Position numbers and translations under genes: made by a program. Source: Pseudomonadales bacterium (GTDB lineage Bacteria > Pseudomonadota > Gammaproteobacteria > Pseudomonadales > Pseudohongiellaceae). From it: 64,000 bases of DNA. The notes under the pieces were generated by a model, which worked only from the letters and a program-made list of their open reading frames with translations, did no database searches and was not told the DNA's origin. The stretch spans positions 310,001-374,000 of the forward strand of contig JACKOK010000003.1 in the NCBI GenBank assembly GCA_024234365.1, given 5' to 3'. Below, one piece after another: positions 16,377-24,749 of the stretch (the first letter of the stretch is position 1; the number at the start of each line of letters is the position of its first letter).

Positions 16377-17405
16377 ATGAACAGAACATGTAAGACTGCA
16401 TTGAGCCTGTTGCTCGCCACAAGTGCGCTGACCGCAGCGTCCGGTGTTGCAGTCGCGGAGGAGGGCCAGTTCTACTTTGTGCCCAGCATTCAACGTATTG
16501 ATTTTGACAGTGGTCGCGGGCAGGACCGGGAAACCGGTTTCACTCTCGGCGCGGGCTACGATTTTACAAACAAGCTCAGTGGCGAAATCAATGTCTTTGA
16601 TATGGACCTCGACGGCGCTCCCGACGATGAAATCCGCCACTACCGTGCCGATCTGCTTTATTCCTTTGACAACAAGATCGGTTCGCTGACCCCCTTTATT
16701 GCAGGCGGGCTGGGCCACAGCCGTCTGTCCCAGAATGAAGAAACGGTGCTGGATGTTGCCGCCGGTCTGAAGTACCAGATCAACGACAGGGTCGAATGGC
16801 GTACTGCCGTGCGCAAGTATCTGGGCATGGATGAATCCTTCCATGACTACGCGCTGGAAACCGGCTTTGTATTCCGTCTGGGTGCTAAACCGGCTCCGGC
16901 TGCTCCGGCTCCGGAACCCGTTGCGGCGGCTCCGGTGGATTCCGATGGTGATGGTGTGCCCGACAGCCGTGATGCCTGCCCGGACACGCCCCGCACGCAT
17001 CGTGTGGACAGCCGTGGTTGTTCCATCGTCCTGGAAGAGGTTGCTCGCATCGACCTGACCGTGCAGTTCGACTTTGACCGCTCCGTGGTCAAACCGGAGT
17101 ACATGGCTGAGATTCGTGCGCTGGCTGATTTCATGAAAGCCAACACAGACGTTGCTGCCGTACTGGAAGGCCACACCGACTCCGTTGGTACAGAGGCCTA
17201 TAACCAGGCGCTGTCCATGCGTCGTGTGAACGCGGTTCGTCAAGTGCTGATCGACCAGTTCGGAATTGCTGCTTCCCGCATCCGTGTGGAAGGCCATGGC
17301 GAAACCCGTCCGCTTGCCAGCAATGACACGGCCGAAGGTCGTGCCCGTAACCGTCGTGTGCAGAGCGTGATTTCCACTACGCTGCAGCGTTACGAACAGC
17401 GCTAA
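16377..17405 (+). CDS. OmpA/OprF-family outer-membrane protein
   Basis: Outer-membrane structural protein of 342 residues. A signal peptide ends AVAE|EG. An N-terminal eight-strand barrel (about residues 25-170) is followed by a Pro/Ala linker (PAPAAPAPEP), one calcium-type thrombospondin-3 motif (DSDGDGVPDSRDACPDTPRT) and a C-terminal OmpA peptidoglycan-binding domain (about 225-335) with FDFDRSVVKPEYMAEI, EGHTDSVGTEAYNQALSMRR and GHGETRPLASNDTAEGRARN. The ATG at 16377 follows TAGGAGAG; the upstream extension to 16323 is rejected. A strong terminator follows. Confidence 0.93.
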   Translation: MNRTCKTALSLLLATSALTAASGVAVAEEGQFYFVPSIQRIDFDSGRGQDRETGFTLGAGYDFTNKLSGEINVFDMDLDGAPDDEIRHYRADLLYSFDNKIGSLTPFIAGGLGHSRLSQNEETVLDVAAGLKYQINDRVEWRTAVRKYLGMDESFHDYALETGFVFRLGAKPAPAAPAPEPVAAAPVDSDGDGVPDSRDACPDTPRTHRVDSRGCSIVLEEVARIDLTVQFDFDRSVVKPEYMAEIRALADFMKANTDVAAVLEGHTDSVGTEAYNQALSMRRVNAVRQVLIDQFGIAASRIRVEGHGETRPLASNDTAEGRARNRRVQSVISTTLQRYEQR

Positions 17406-17418
17406 TCGCTTGTCTGAG

Positions 17419-17458
17419 AACCCCCTGTGGAGCATTGTCTCTGCAGGGGGTTTTTATT
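17419..17458 (+). terminator. Rho-independent terminator after the OmpA-family gene
   Basis: AACCCCCTG at 17419-17427 pairs with CAGGGGGTT at 17444-17452, followed by a run of T; loop 16 bases. It lies 14 bp after the stop codon. Confidence 0.88.
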
Positions 17459-17493
17459 TTCCTTGCGTCTGCGACACAGACTCGCCTTTGGCC

Positions 17494-17499
17494 TATAAT
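17494..17499 (+). promoter_or_regulatory. -10 element upstream of ubiC
   Basis: A perfect TATAAT lies at 17494-17499 with only a weak -35 (GCGACA, 17471-17476, 17-bp spacing). It is the best promoter candidate for ubiC, about 50 bp before the TTG start. Confidence 0.5.
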
Positions 17500-17553
17500 C
17501 AGCGCCTCGAATCATTGTGCGAATTTTGACAATACATTGTCGTCAGGTGCTGC

Positions 17554-18096
17554 TTGCTCGTTGATCCCCGTTCATATCCCAGCCTGGATGATCGCTCTTT
17601 GCTGTGGCGACCGCAGGCCCAGGTACTGCCGCACCCGGATACCCAGGTAGCGTCCTGGCTGTTTGACCCGGACTCCCTGACCTACAGGCTGAAGCAGATG
17701 TGCCCGGGCCGCTTCAACGTACAGGTACTGCACGAGGGCTGGCAGCACAGCGGCACTCCTTCATTGCTGCAGTGCTTTCTGCCTCATGTGGCGCGGCAGC
17801 GGATGTGGTCACGCAAGGTCCTGCTGCGCTGTGGTGACACCCCTTGGGTGGCGGCTCATACCCTTATTCCGGTCAGCAGTATGGAGGGGCCGCTCAAGCG
17901 TCTGCGCACCCTGAACGATCGTCCGCTGGGCGAGTTTCTTTTTCAGGATCCCTTTCTTGTCCGCCAGCAGCTGGAAATTACCCGCTCAGGGGATTTCTGG
18001 GGGCGGCGTTCCCTGTTTTACTCCCATCATCGTCCTTTGCTGGTCGCCGAGTTTTTTCTGCCCGCACTTCTGGATGAAGACCGGCGACGCCTGTAG
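17554..18096 (+). CDS. ubiC: Chorismate--pyruvate lyase UbiC
   Basis: Converts chorismate to 4-hydroxybenzoate plus pyruvate, the first committed step of ubiquinone synthesis. The 180-residue product aligns by eye with E. coli UbiC: SRKVLLRCGDTPWVAAHTLIP, RPLGEFLFQDP, the GDFWGRRSLFY motif and the C-terminal PLLVAEFFLPALL. The only sensible in-frame start is TTG at 17554; an in-frame stop lies at 17527 and the codon at 17536 is ATT. UbiA is not adjacent here, but ubiC close to pho genes also occurs in Pseudomonas. Confidence 0.88.
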   Translation: MLVDPRSYPSLDDRSLLWRPQAQVLPHPDTQVASWLFDPDSLTYRLKQMCPGRFNVQVLHEGWQHSGTPSLLQCFLPHVARQRMWSRKVLLRCGDTPWVAAHTLIPVSSMEGPLKRLRTLNDRPLGEFLFQDPFLVRQQLEITRSGDFWGRRSLFYSHHRPLLVAEFFLPALLDEDRRRL

Positions 18097-18172
18097 CCTG
18101 GGTTCCCCGTGTTGAATTGGGGCCGGGCGTGCATTACCCTCTGCGCCACTGTCTTGCCACAGAAGGTTGCAT

Positions 18173-19375
18173 ATGCAGAACAACCCTCCCTCCAGCGGAG
18201 CCCTGACGGGCACGCGGGTTCTTGATCTCTCCCGGGTACTGGGTGGGCCTTACTGTTCCCAGATACTGGCGGATCACGGGGCCGAGATCATCAAGGTCGA
18301 GCCTCCCAGGGGCGATGAAACCCGCGATTGGGGGCCGCCCTTTCACGAGGGGGATGCCGCCTATTACCTGGGTGTGAACCGCAATAAACGTTCCATTGGG
18401 CTGGATTTGGCCACGGAGGCCGGTCGTGAAGTGCTGCTGCAGCTGCTCGAGGGTGCCGATATTCTGCTGGAGAACTACAAGCCCGGTGCCATGGAGAAAT
18501 GGGGGCTGGCTTACGAGGTGCTGCGTGAGCGTTTTCCCCGCCTGATTCATTGCCGCATCAGCGGGTTTGGCTCAGACGGTCCGCTGGGCGGTTACCCCGG
18601 CTATGACGCCATCGTGCAGGCAATGGCCGGCTGGTTCAGCGTCAACGGAGAGAAGGGCAGTGCGCCGACGCGTCTGGGTATTGCCATGGTGGACATGGGA
18701 ACAGGCCTGTATACCGCCGTGGCCATTCTGATGGCAATGGCCGAGCGCAATCGCAGTGGGGAAGGGCAGTATATCGACATGACCCTGTACGACTGTGCCG
18801 TGGCCCTGATGCATCCCCATATTCCGAATTATCAGTATTCCGGTGAAATACCGGGCCCAACGGGGAACGCGCATCCGAATATCAGCCCCTACGATACCTT
18901 CAGAACCCGGACGGTAGATGTCTTTATTGGCGCGGGCAACAACGCGTCTTTTCACAAACTCTGTGAGCTTCTCGAATGTGTGGATCTCGTGCAGGATGCA
19001 CGGTTCAACAGCAACGCGGCGCGTGTGCACAATCGCGATGCCCTGAAGGTGGAGCTGGAAACCCGTCTCGTGCGTGTGGACGGTGAAAGCCTCTGTCATC
19101 AGTTGCTGGAAGCCGGTATCCCCGCCGGGCCGATCTATAACACAGCGCAGGTTGTGGCGCATCCGCATACCGGTTTCCGTGGCCTGAATCTCGAACAGGC
19201 TTGGTACCGGGGAATTGGCACACCCATTAAATTCTCCCGCTCACAGACGACACTCAGACATCTGCCGCCGCGTTTTGGTCAGCACAGCCGTGAGATTCTT
19301 GCCGAGGCGGGTTTGCCGCAGGAGCAGATCGAGGCCCTGCTGGCGGCGGGTGTGGTACTGGACAAGCGACGCTGA
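18173..19375 (+). CDS. CaiB/BaiF family (class III) CoA-transferase
   Basis: Moves CoA between a donor acyl-CoA and an acceptor acid. It has 400 residues with family motifs TRVLDLSRVLGGPYCSQILADHGAEIIKVEPP, NRNKRSIGLDL and FGSDGPLGGYPGYDAIVQAMAG given here as separate pieces. The catalytic Asp is expected in MVDMGTGLYTAVAIL. The ATG at 18173 follows AGAAGG with 6-bp spacing. It is convergent with the next gene with only 3 bp between stops. The substrate is unknown; the window holds a second paralogue at 33.7 kb and other acyl-CoA genes. Confidence 0.9.
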   Translation: MQNNPPSSGALTGTRVLDLSRVLGGPYCSQILADHGAEIIKVEPPRGDETRDWGPPFHEGDAAYYLGVNRNKRSIGLDLATEAGREVLLQLLEGADILLENYKPGAMEKWGLAYEVLRERFPRLIHCRISGFGSDGPLGGYPGYDAIVQAMAGWFSVNGEKGSAPTRLGIAMVDMGTGLYTAVAILMAMAERNRSGEGQYIDMTLYDCAVALMHPHIPNYQYSGEIPGPTGNAHPNISPYDTFRTRTVDVFIGAGNNASFHKLCELLECVDLVQDARFNSNAARVHNRDALKVELETRLVRVDGESLCHQLLEAGIPAGPIYNTAQVVAHPHTGFRGLNLEQAWYRGIGTPIKFSRSQTTLRHLPPRFGQHSREILAEAGLPQEQIEALLAAGVVLDKRR

Positions 19376-19378
19376 AGT

Positions 19379-20863
19379 TCAGTTGTAATCTGGGATGCGG
19401 ACGAGCAGTTGCGCATTTTCAGTGCGATGAGCATTGCCATCAATCAGGGCAGGCCGGAACTGCAGAATCTCCAGCAGCTTACGCACCTTGACCCGGTTGG
19501 GAGTGTCATCAGGTTCTATGGACACGATCTCGTGATGGCTGACCTGACCATTGCTGCGTACGGTAAAGCGGACTGTGGCGACAATTGTATTTTCGTCGTC
19601 CACGACTTCGCCCTCCAGCCCGGGGATGAATGTGGATACCAGGCTGTGCTCTCCCAGGTCAACAACGCCACTTGTAGTATCCCGTACGCAGGGGATATGG
19701 GCGTCCTGCACGCGGCTGTGAAACTGCTGGAGTGGCAGCAGTACCGGGCATTGTGTGAAGGCCGCCAGCTCTGCGGCCGGGATGTCTGCCTGGGCAAATT
19801 TCTCCAATGCTTCCCGGTAGTATGTCATGGCGGCTCCGATACTGGAGATGCCGCGTCTGACACCGGCAAAGTTCCCTTCGCGTTTCTCGAACTGCTGGCG
19901 CATCAGCACCGAATCGGCACGATACATCAGGGCCATTGCTTCCGCCTCCGTGTCTCCTGCTTCGGTATACAGTTCCTCAATCCGTTTCAGTTTGCTGATG
20001 TTGTCATCCATATTGTTCTTAAACGAACGCTCAATAACCGTGCTGGCACGAGAGCCGTATACTGCTTCGATATCTGCCGCGCTGGTCAATGGTAGATTGC
20101 TCAGCAGGCTGCCGGTGACCGGTCGCTCACGGATACCCTCGGTGAGCAGCATCAGATCCTGTGCTGTTTCACTGGTCAGCATAATGGCCAGCGCGATATA
20201 CAGATCCGACAGCGCCTGATCGTAGAGGTAGGGCGTGAGCTGCGGATTGTTCTCCCCTAAGTGTGCTTCCGCCAACTCGGCGGTGAGGCGATCGAGCCTG
20301 GCAAGTTCCACCAGGTGGTGTGCCTGACGTTCACGAATATCACTGCCCAATGAACGCAGGTGCCAGGTGCCCAGTTTGTGCAGACCCTGTAGGCGGGCCT
20401 CCATTTCGAGAGAGGTGTTGCGCTGGTAGAGCCAGCTCAGATACGCGAGCGAATCGTTGAGTTTTCCCCAGTCTCCCGTTTCTCCATGAATCTGCAGCAG
20501 GGATTCCACAACGGGGATCTGTTCGGCGGAATACAGGCCGAGATTGACGCGGTGTATCTGCAACTGTTGTTCCAACAGAATGGCGGCTTCTGCAGAATTG
20601 CCGGCCTCCTGGTAAACCCGGGCCAGGTTGGCAAGCGGAGACAGCAGGCGTTCATCGTAGGGGCCATGATCACTGGTCAGCTGCGCAATGCGTGATTGCA
20701 GCGTTTCCACCTGCTCAGTGTGCTGGATGGAACGGGAGAGGGAAGAGGCATCCTGAGGAAGATCCTGCGCCACAGCGTTTTTGCCGGTCAGCAAAAGCAG
20801 CAATGCCATGGCATAGCATGCGCTGCGGTGAGTATGCACAATGGTCTTCCAGCCATTTTTCAT
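19379..20863 (-). CDS. Exported TPR protein with TonB-like C-terminus
   Basis: Product of 494 residues that I do not recognise as a named gene. A signal peptide (MALLLLLTGKNAVAQ) is followed by a helical TPR-like region from about residue 35 to 370 (LLSPLANLARVYQEAGNSAEA, TEAGDTEAEAMALMYRADSV). The last 100 residues resemble the TonB C-terminal fold: ENTIVATVRFTVRSNGQVSH, then LEILQFRPALIDGNAH. The start at 20863 has AAGGA upstream; an ATG ten codons earlier (20893) has no clear ribosome site. It probably acts in the periplasm as a scaffold or energy-transduction partner; that is inference. The aminotransferase promoter region lies behind it. Confidence 0.75.
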   Translation of the reverse strand: MKNGWKTIVHTHRSACYAMALLLLLTGKNAVAQDLPQDASSLSRSIQHTEQVETLQSRIAQLTSDHGPYDERLLSPLANLARVYQEAGNSAEAAILLEQQLQIHRVNLGLYSAEQIPVVESLLQIHGETGDWGKLNDSLAYLSWLYQRNTSLEMEARLQGLHKLGTWHLRSLGSDIRERQAHHLVELARLDRLTAELAEAHLGENNPQLTPYLYDQALSDLYIALAIMLTSETAQDLMLLTEGIRERPVTGSLLSNLPLTSAADIEAVYGSRASTVIERSFKNNMDDNISKLKRIEELYTEAGDTEAEAMALMYRADSVLMRQQFEKREGNFAGVRRGISSIGAAMTYYREALEKFAQADIPAAELAAFTQCPVLLPLQQFHSRVQDAHIPCVRDTTSGVVDLGEHSLVSTFIPGLEGEVVDDENTIVATVRFTVRSNGQVSHHEIVSIEPDDTPNRVKVRKLLEILQFRPALIDGNAHRTENAQLLVRIPDYN

Positions 20864-20933
20864 TTTCTTGTCCTTGCCGACGAAACGGACCATGGGGCGC
20901 CGCTACGCGCCATCGTCCTGATTAGGGCGAGTC

Positions 20934-20962
20934 TTGACACTGACAACTAGATCACATACAGT
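20934..20962 (+). promoter_or_regulatory. Sigma-70 promoter of the leader and aminotransferase transcript
   Basis: A perfect -35 TTGACA at 20934-20939, a 17-bp spacer and TACAGT at 20957-20962. The start would fall near 20969, giving a long leader of about 250 bases before the aminotransferase ATG. That leader holds a short ORF and a terminator. Confidence 0.7.
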
Positions 20963-21004
20963 CGCGCGCCTCAAGTCCCCCATTGTCTCGGGTATTGAAA
21001 AAAG

Positions 21005-21133
21005 ATGAACCACGTCCGATGTGATCAGAACCAGCCTCTCATGCTGGCCATGAATGCCGTTGCAGCCGCCGCGGCCCGTCGTCGTGCGCGCGCGTTTCGC
21101 GCCGCCAGACAGGAGATGCCTGAGACTCGTTAA
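21005..21133 (+). CDS. Possible arginine-rich leader peptide (42 aa)
   Basis: ORF of 42 codons about 36 bases after the predicted transcription start. It encodes five Ala codons, then six Arg codons within residues 25-35 (CGT CGT CGT, CGC, CGC, AGA), and ends 24 bases before a strong terminator hairpin. The structural gene, a class III aminotransferase of the acetylornithine type, follows. The ribosome site is weak (AAAAAAG). The layout of promoter, codon-biased ORF, terminator and biosynthetic gene resembles amino-acid attenuators. Alternatively it is a chance GC-rich ORF; the function is inferred only from layout. Confidence 0.45.
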   Translation: MNHVRCDQNQPLMLAMNAVAAAAARRRARAFRAARQEMPETR

Positions 21134-21156
21134 TCCGGATTGAATCACCCGAACCG

Positions 21157-21196
21157 AAAAACCTCCAGGCGTCCCGAACCCTGGAGGTTTTTTTTT
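21157..21196 (+). terminator. Terminator in the aminotransferase leader (attenuator candidate)
   Basis: AAACCTCCAGG at 21159-21169 pairs with CCTGGAGGTTT at 21180-21190 (loop 10 bases), followed by T to 21196. It lies between the promoter and the gene, 24 bp before the aminotransferase ATG, so it must be read through or bypassed for expression. A GC-rich hairpin (GCGCG/CGCGC around TTT, near 21086-21102) overlaps the Arg codons. Confidence 0.8.
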
Positions 21197-21220
21197 ACCC
21201 TGAAAAAAGGAGCAGCTGCA

Positions 21221-22429
21221 ATGAACACACTGGAAAGCGAAGACTCGTTTGGTCTGACCGTTTGTCACAAATTCCCTGTTGCCATCGAGCGCGGGCAGGG
21301 CAGTGTTGTCTGGGATGTCAATGGCAAAGCCTATCTCGACTTCACTTCTGGTTGGGGCGTCACCTCCCTCGGGCATGCACACCCCGTGGTGCTGAATGCC
21401 TTGAACGCCCAGGCCGCCAGAATCATGCAGAACCCCAATTCCGGTTTTACCTATTCTCCGGTGCGAGCCCGTTTGCTGAATCGTTTGCAGCAGGTGCTGC
21501 CGGGGGATTTGTGTCGTGTGTTCTTTGCCAATAGCGGCGCGGAGGCGAACGACGGTGCCGTGAAACTGGCGCGCAAAGTGACCGGGCGCACAACGGTCAT
21601 CGCCATCTCCGGTTCTTTTCACGGGCGGACTCTGGGCACTCTGTCGCTCTCGGGTGGCCAGGAGAATGCGGCACGGTATCTGCCACAGGTGCCTGGTAAT
21701 CTGTTCGCGCCGTTCGGGGATATGGCGGCGCTGGAGAGTCTGATGAGTGATCAGGTGGCAGCCGTGATTCTGGAACCGGTGCAGGGTGAGGGCGGTGTCA
21801 GGGAACAGGCCGCGGAGTACGCACAGGCGGTGGCAGCACTGTGCCAACAGTACGGTGCGCTGCTGATCGCTGATGAAGTACAGACAGGTTTCTGCCGTAC
21901 GGGCAGTTTCTTTGCCGTGGATGCACTGGGCATTGCGCCGGATATTCTGACCATGGGCAAGGGCATTGCCAGTGGCTTTCCCTTTGCGGCCTTTGCGCTG
22001 ACGGAGGCGGTGGCGGCGGGGGTCGCAAAAGGCGATCACGGTGGCACCTATTGCGGAAATCCTCTGGGCTGTGCGGTGGCGGATGCGGTGCTGGAGTTTC
22101 TGCTGGAGAACGATATTGCCGCCGAGGTGGCGCGCAAGGGAGGCATTCTGCACGCGGGTCTGCAGCAACTGCAGCAGGCCTATCCGGACATGGTCCGTGA
22201 GATCAGAGGTCGCGGTCTGCTGTTTGGCCTGCAGATGGCAAGTGATGAACAGGTGATGGCTTTGACCGGCATCTGCCTGGAAGCCGGGTTGATGGTGACA
22301 CCTACCCGCAATGCCGTGCTGCGCCTGATTCCGGGCCTGTTGGTCAGTGAGGCGGAAATCGCGCAGGCGCTTGGTCTGTTGCACGATGCGCTGGCTCATC
22401 TGCAGGGGCAGCATCGGGACGCTGCCTGA
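21221..22429 (+). CDS. Class III PLP aminotransferase, acetylornithine/ornithine type
   Basis: Fold-type I PLP aminotransferase of 402 residues. Family motifs: GKAYLDFTSGWGVTSLGHAH, NSGAEANDGAVKLAR, GSFHGRTLGTLSLSG, EPVQGEGGV, IADEVQTGFCRTG with the PLP-binding Asp, the lysine in LTMGKGIASGFP, and GGTYCGNPLGCAVADA. This pattern fits acetylornithine aminotransferase (ArgD) and its relatives; 4-aminobutyrate or succinylornithine activity cannot be excluded. The ATG at 21221 follows AAAAAAGGAG. The possible arginine-rich leader upstream would fit a role in arginine biosynthesis. No other arg gene is in the window. Confidence 0.85.
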   Translation: MNTLESEDSFGLTVCHKFPVAIERGQGSVVWDVNGKAYLDFTSGWGVTSLGHAHPVVLNALNAQAARIMQNPNSGFTYSPVRARLLNRLQQVLPGDLCRVFFANSGAEANDGAVKLARKVTGRTTVIAISGSFHGRTLGTLSLSGGQENAARYLPQVPGNLFAPFGDMAALESLMSDQVAAVILEPVQGEGGVREQAAEYAQAVAALCQQYGALLIADEVQTGFCRTGSFFAVDALGIAPDILTMGKGIASGFPFAAFALTEAVAAGVAKGDHGGTYCGNPLGCAVADAVLEFLLENDIAAEVARKGGILHAGLQQLQQAYPDMVREIRGRGLLFGLQMASDEQVMALTGICLEAGLMVTPTRNAVLRLIPGLLVSEAEIAQALGLLHDALAHLQGQHRDAA

Positions 22430-22465
22430 TCACAGGCAGCATGGAGACGGGACTCCGTGTGCGCT

Positions 22466-22574
22466 AAGGCCTGCTCACACTACTTGGATTGTCGCTGTTG
22501 TCACTGAAATTCCACCTCGCAGGAGCCTAAAACGATTTTCAGCAGTGATAATGCAAGTAGTGTGAACAGGCCTT
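22466..22574. repeat. Terminal-inverted-repeat element, copy 1 (109 bp)
   Basis: Starts AAGGCCTGCTCACACTACTT and ends with the near-complement AAGTAGTGTGAACAGGCCTT. The interior (GTCACTGAAATTCCACC, and CGTTTTAGGCTCC on the reverse strand) is shared with copies 2 and 3. Read on the minus strand, its first half matches copy 2 closely, while its other end matches the right end of copy 3. It has no coding capacity and lies between the aminotransferase and an oxidoreductase gene. Confidence 0.8.
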
Positions 22575-22631
22575 ACTATGCGCGCAGACAGGGCAGCGCT
22601 GTCCGCTGCCACCAGACAGGGAGAAATCATA

Positions 22632-23648
22632 GTGAAGAACACGCGAGTATTGCTGGCCAGTCGTCCCCAGGGCGAACCGGGCGATGACTGTTTCCGTATT
22701 GAAACGGTGGAAACGCCCCCGCTCAAGGAAGGGCAGGTATTGATCAAGGTGCTGTATCTGTCGCTGGATCCGTATATGCGCGGGCGCATGAACGATGTCA
22801 AATCCTATGCCAGTCCGCTGCAGATAGGTGAGGTGATGATCGGGGAGTCGGCCGGCGTGGTCATTGAGTCCAGATCACCCCGGTTTGCTGTGGGAGATTA
22901 TGTGACCGCCCACATGGGTTGGCAGAGCCTGTTGGTCGCAGATGACAGCCATCCGATGCTGGCGAAGGTGGATATTGCCAATGCGCCCCTGTCCGCGCAC
23001 CTGGGCGTTGTCGGAATGCCGGGGCGCACGGCTTATTTCGGGCTGACAGAGTTGGGCAGGCCGCGTGCGGGCGAGACGCTGGTGGTCTCTGCCGCCTCGG
23101 GGGCAGTGGGCTCGGTGGTTGGACAGATTGCCCGCATTCTCGGTCTGCGCGTGGTCGGCATTGCCGGTGGTGCGGAGAAGTGTGCCTATGTGCGGGATAC
23201 GCTGAAGTTTGATGCCTGCATTGACTACAAGGCGGGCAATCTGGCTACCGACCTGAAGGCAGCCTGCCCGGATGGCATCGACATATATTTCGAGAATGTG
23301 GGGGGCGATGTGGCTCGGGCCGTCGCGCCTTTGCTGAACGAGGGCGCACGAGTTCCGATCTGTGGCTACGTCTCCAGCTACAACGCCGAAGACATCAGCC
23401 AGGCGGTAACGCCCATGCAGATTTTCGGCGCGTTGCCGCATCCGCCCGAGCATCGCTTCTTTGTGGTCACCGAATGGATGCCGCGCTGGCCGGAAGCCAC
23501 CCGACAACTCGGACAGTGGCTGCGCGAAGGCAAGCTGCAGTATCGGGAGTCCATCGGGGACGGGCTGGAAAATGCCCCAGAACTCTTCCGGGGTTTACTG
23601 CGTGGCAAAAATTTTGGCAAGCAACTGGTGCGCGTAGCGGTGCAGTAG
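22632..23648 (+). CDS. MDR-family NADP-dependent oxidoreductase (CurA-like)
   Basis: Zinc-independent medium-chain dehydrogenase/reductase of 338 residues, related to curcumin reductase and 2-alkenal reductases that reduce the C=C bond of enones with NADPH. Motifs: NTRVLLASRPQGEP at the N-terminus, LSLDPYMRGRM, the nucleotide-binding SAASGAVGSVVGQIARILG and the loop YFENVGGDV. The GTG at 22632 has AGGGAG upstream and gives the family-typical start; an ATG at 22578, four bases from the repeat element, would add 18 residues without homology. Substrate unknown. Confidence 0.87.
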   Translation: MKNTRVLLASRPQGEPGDDCFRIETVETPPLKEGQVLIKVLYLSLDPYMRGRMNDVKSYASPLQIGEVMIGESAGVVIESRSPRFAVGDYVTAHMGWQSLLVADDSHPMLAKVDIANAPLSAHLGVVGMPGRTAYFGLTELGRPRAGETLVVSAASGAVGSVVGQIARILGLRVVGIAGGAEKCAYVRDTLKFDACIDYKAGNLATDLKAACPDGIDIYFENVGGDVARAVAPLLNEGARVPICGYVSSYNAEDISQAVTPMQIFGALPHPPEHRFFVVTEWMPRWPEATRQLGQWLREGKLQYRESIGDGLENAPELFRGLLRGKNFGKQLVRVAVQ

Positions 23649-23657
23649 TGCAATGAC

Positions 23658-24749
23658 TCAGGCTTGCGCAGGCAGCAGGTGAATGGTTTCTCCGCGCAGG
23701 CGCACCTGCAGTGTCTGTCCCAGAGCAAGAGAGAAGCGCTGGGCAAGATAGCGTGGCACGTGCATGGTGAGGCGATCCTCAGCAAAGCGCAGGGTGATGC
23801 GATAGCGTTCTCCCAGCGCGAGCATGTTCTCGATTTCCACCCTTACCGGGTTGTCCAGCATCTCATCTTCGTGCGGGCGTGCCGGCATCAGCAGGACGCC
23901 GGAGCTGGGCATGACCCACTGTATCGGGGTGCCCGGCTGGAATTGCGGATGATGGTGCACACGCAGTAGCTGGTTCTGCCACTGGATAAGCGTGTGTGTT
24001 GACTCATGTTGAATGATTCGTCCAGAAAAGAGGTTGCGCATGCCCAGCAGCCGCGCAACCTCACTACTGGCTGGTGCCGTCAATAGACCATCAGGGGTAT
24101 CGGTCTGCAATATCTTGCCGTGGTGGAGAATGCTCATGCGGTCCGCCAGCAGGGTGGCCTCATCCAGATCATGAGTGACCAGTAGCACCGGCATTTTCAG
24201 TTCCTCCCGCAGCTCCGCCAATTCCTGATAAAGCACCTCTCGCGTTGCGCGATCCACGGCAGAAAAAGGTTCGTCGAGCAACAGCACACGAGGCTGTCTT
24301 GCCAGTGCGCGGGCGATTGCGACACGCTGTTGCTGCCCACCGGAGAGTTGTCGAGGCAGACGCTTCTCCATGCCATCCAGATGCACACGCTGCAGCCAGG
24401 AGTGTGCGCGTTGGTAACGTTCTTCGCGTGGAATGTCCCGCATCGCCTCCGCGATATTGTCCAGGGCATTGAGATGCGGGAAGAGAGCGAAGTTCTGAAA
24501 CACCATGCCGACCCGGCGCTGGGCGGTCGCCATCCTGATGCTGTTCCTGCTGTCGAACCAGGTTTCCCCGGCACAGCGGATCTGACCGTTCCTCGGCGTG
24601 TACAACCCGGCAATGCTGCGCAGCAGCGTGGACTTGCCACTGCCGGAGGGGCCAACAAGCGCGAGCACTTCTGACGCCGCACATGCGATTTCGGCGTCCA
24701 GCGGAATGGGGCCATCCTGGCTCAGTCGCAGATGCAAACCCTCAGGCAT
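23658..24749 (-). CDS. modC: Molybdate ABC transporter ATPase ModC
   Basis: ATPase of the molybdate importer, 363 residues. Walker A GPSGSGKST, Q-loop VFQNFALFPH, signature LSGGQQQRVAIARAL, Walker B RVLLLDEPFSAVD and switch VTHDLDEA. The C-terminal 120 residues form a MOP/TOBE-like domain (NMLALGERYRITLRF), as in ModC. The ATG at 24749 overlaps the modB stop (ATGCCTGA), with GGGAG upstream; a start at 24782 inside modB is less likely. Third gene of modABC. Confidence 0.92.
   Translation of the reverse strand: MPEGLHLRLSQDGPIPLDAEIACAASEVLALVGPSGSGKSTLLRSIAGLYTPRNGQIRCAGETWFDSRNSIRMATAQRRVGMVFQNFALFPHLNALDNIAEAMRDIPREERYQRAHSWLQRVHLDGMEKRLPRQLSGGQQQRVAIARALARQPRVLLLDEPFSAVDRATREVLYQELAELREELKMPVLLVTHDLDEATLLADRMSILHHGKILQTDTPDGLLTAPASSEVARLLGMRNLFSGRIIQHESTHTLIQWQNQLLRVHHHPQFQPGTPIQWVMPSSGVLLMPARPHEDEMLDNPVRVEIENMLALGERYRITLRFAEDRLTMHVPRYLAQRFSLALGQTLQVRLRGETIHLLPAQA

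Noticed and set aside
20903..22414. 503-aa minus-strand ORF
   Set aside because: Antisense to the aminotransferase and its leader; His/Gln/Arg-rich with no family signal.
22430..22465. tRNA-like GC-rich segment after the aminotransferase
   Set aside because: Only a small hairpin (GGAGACGGGACTCC); no cloverleaf arms or TTCRA loop.
22578..22631. ATG 22578 as start of the MDR oxidoreductase
   Set aside because: No ribosome site; the added 18 residues do not resemble the family and it abuts the repeat element.
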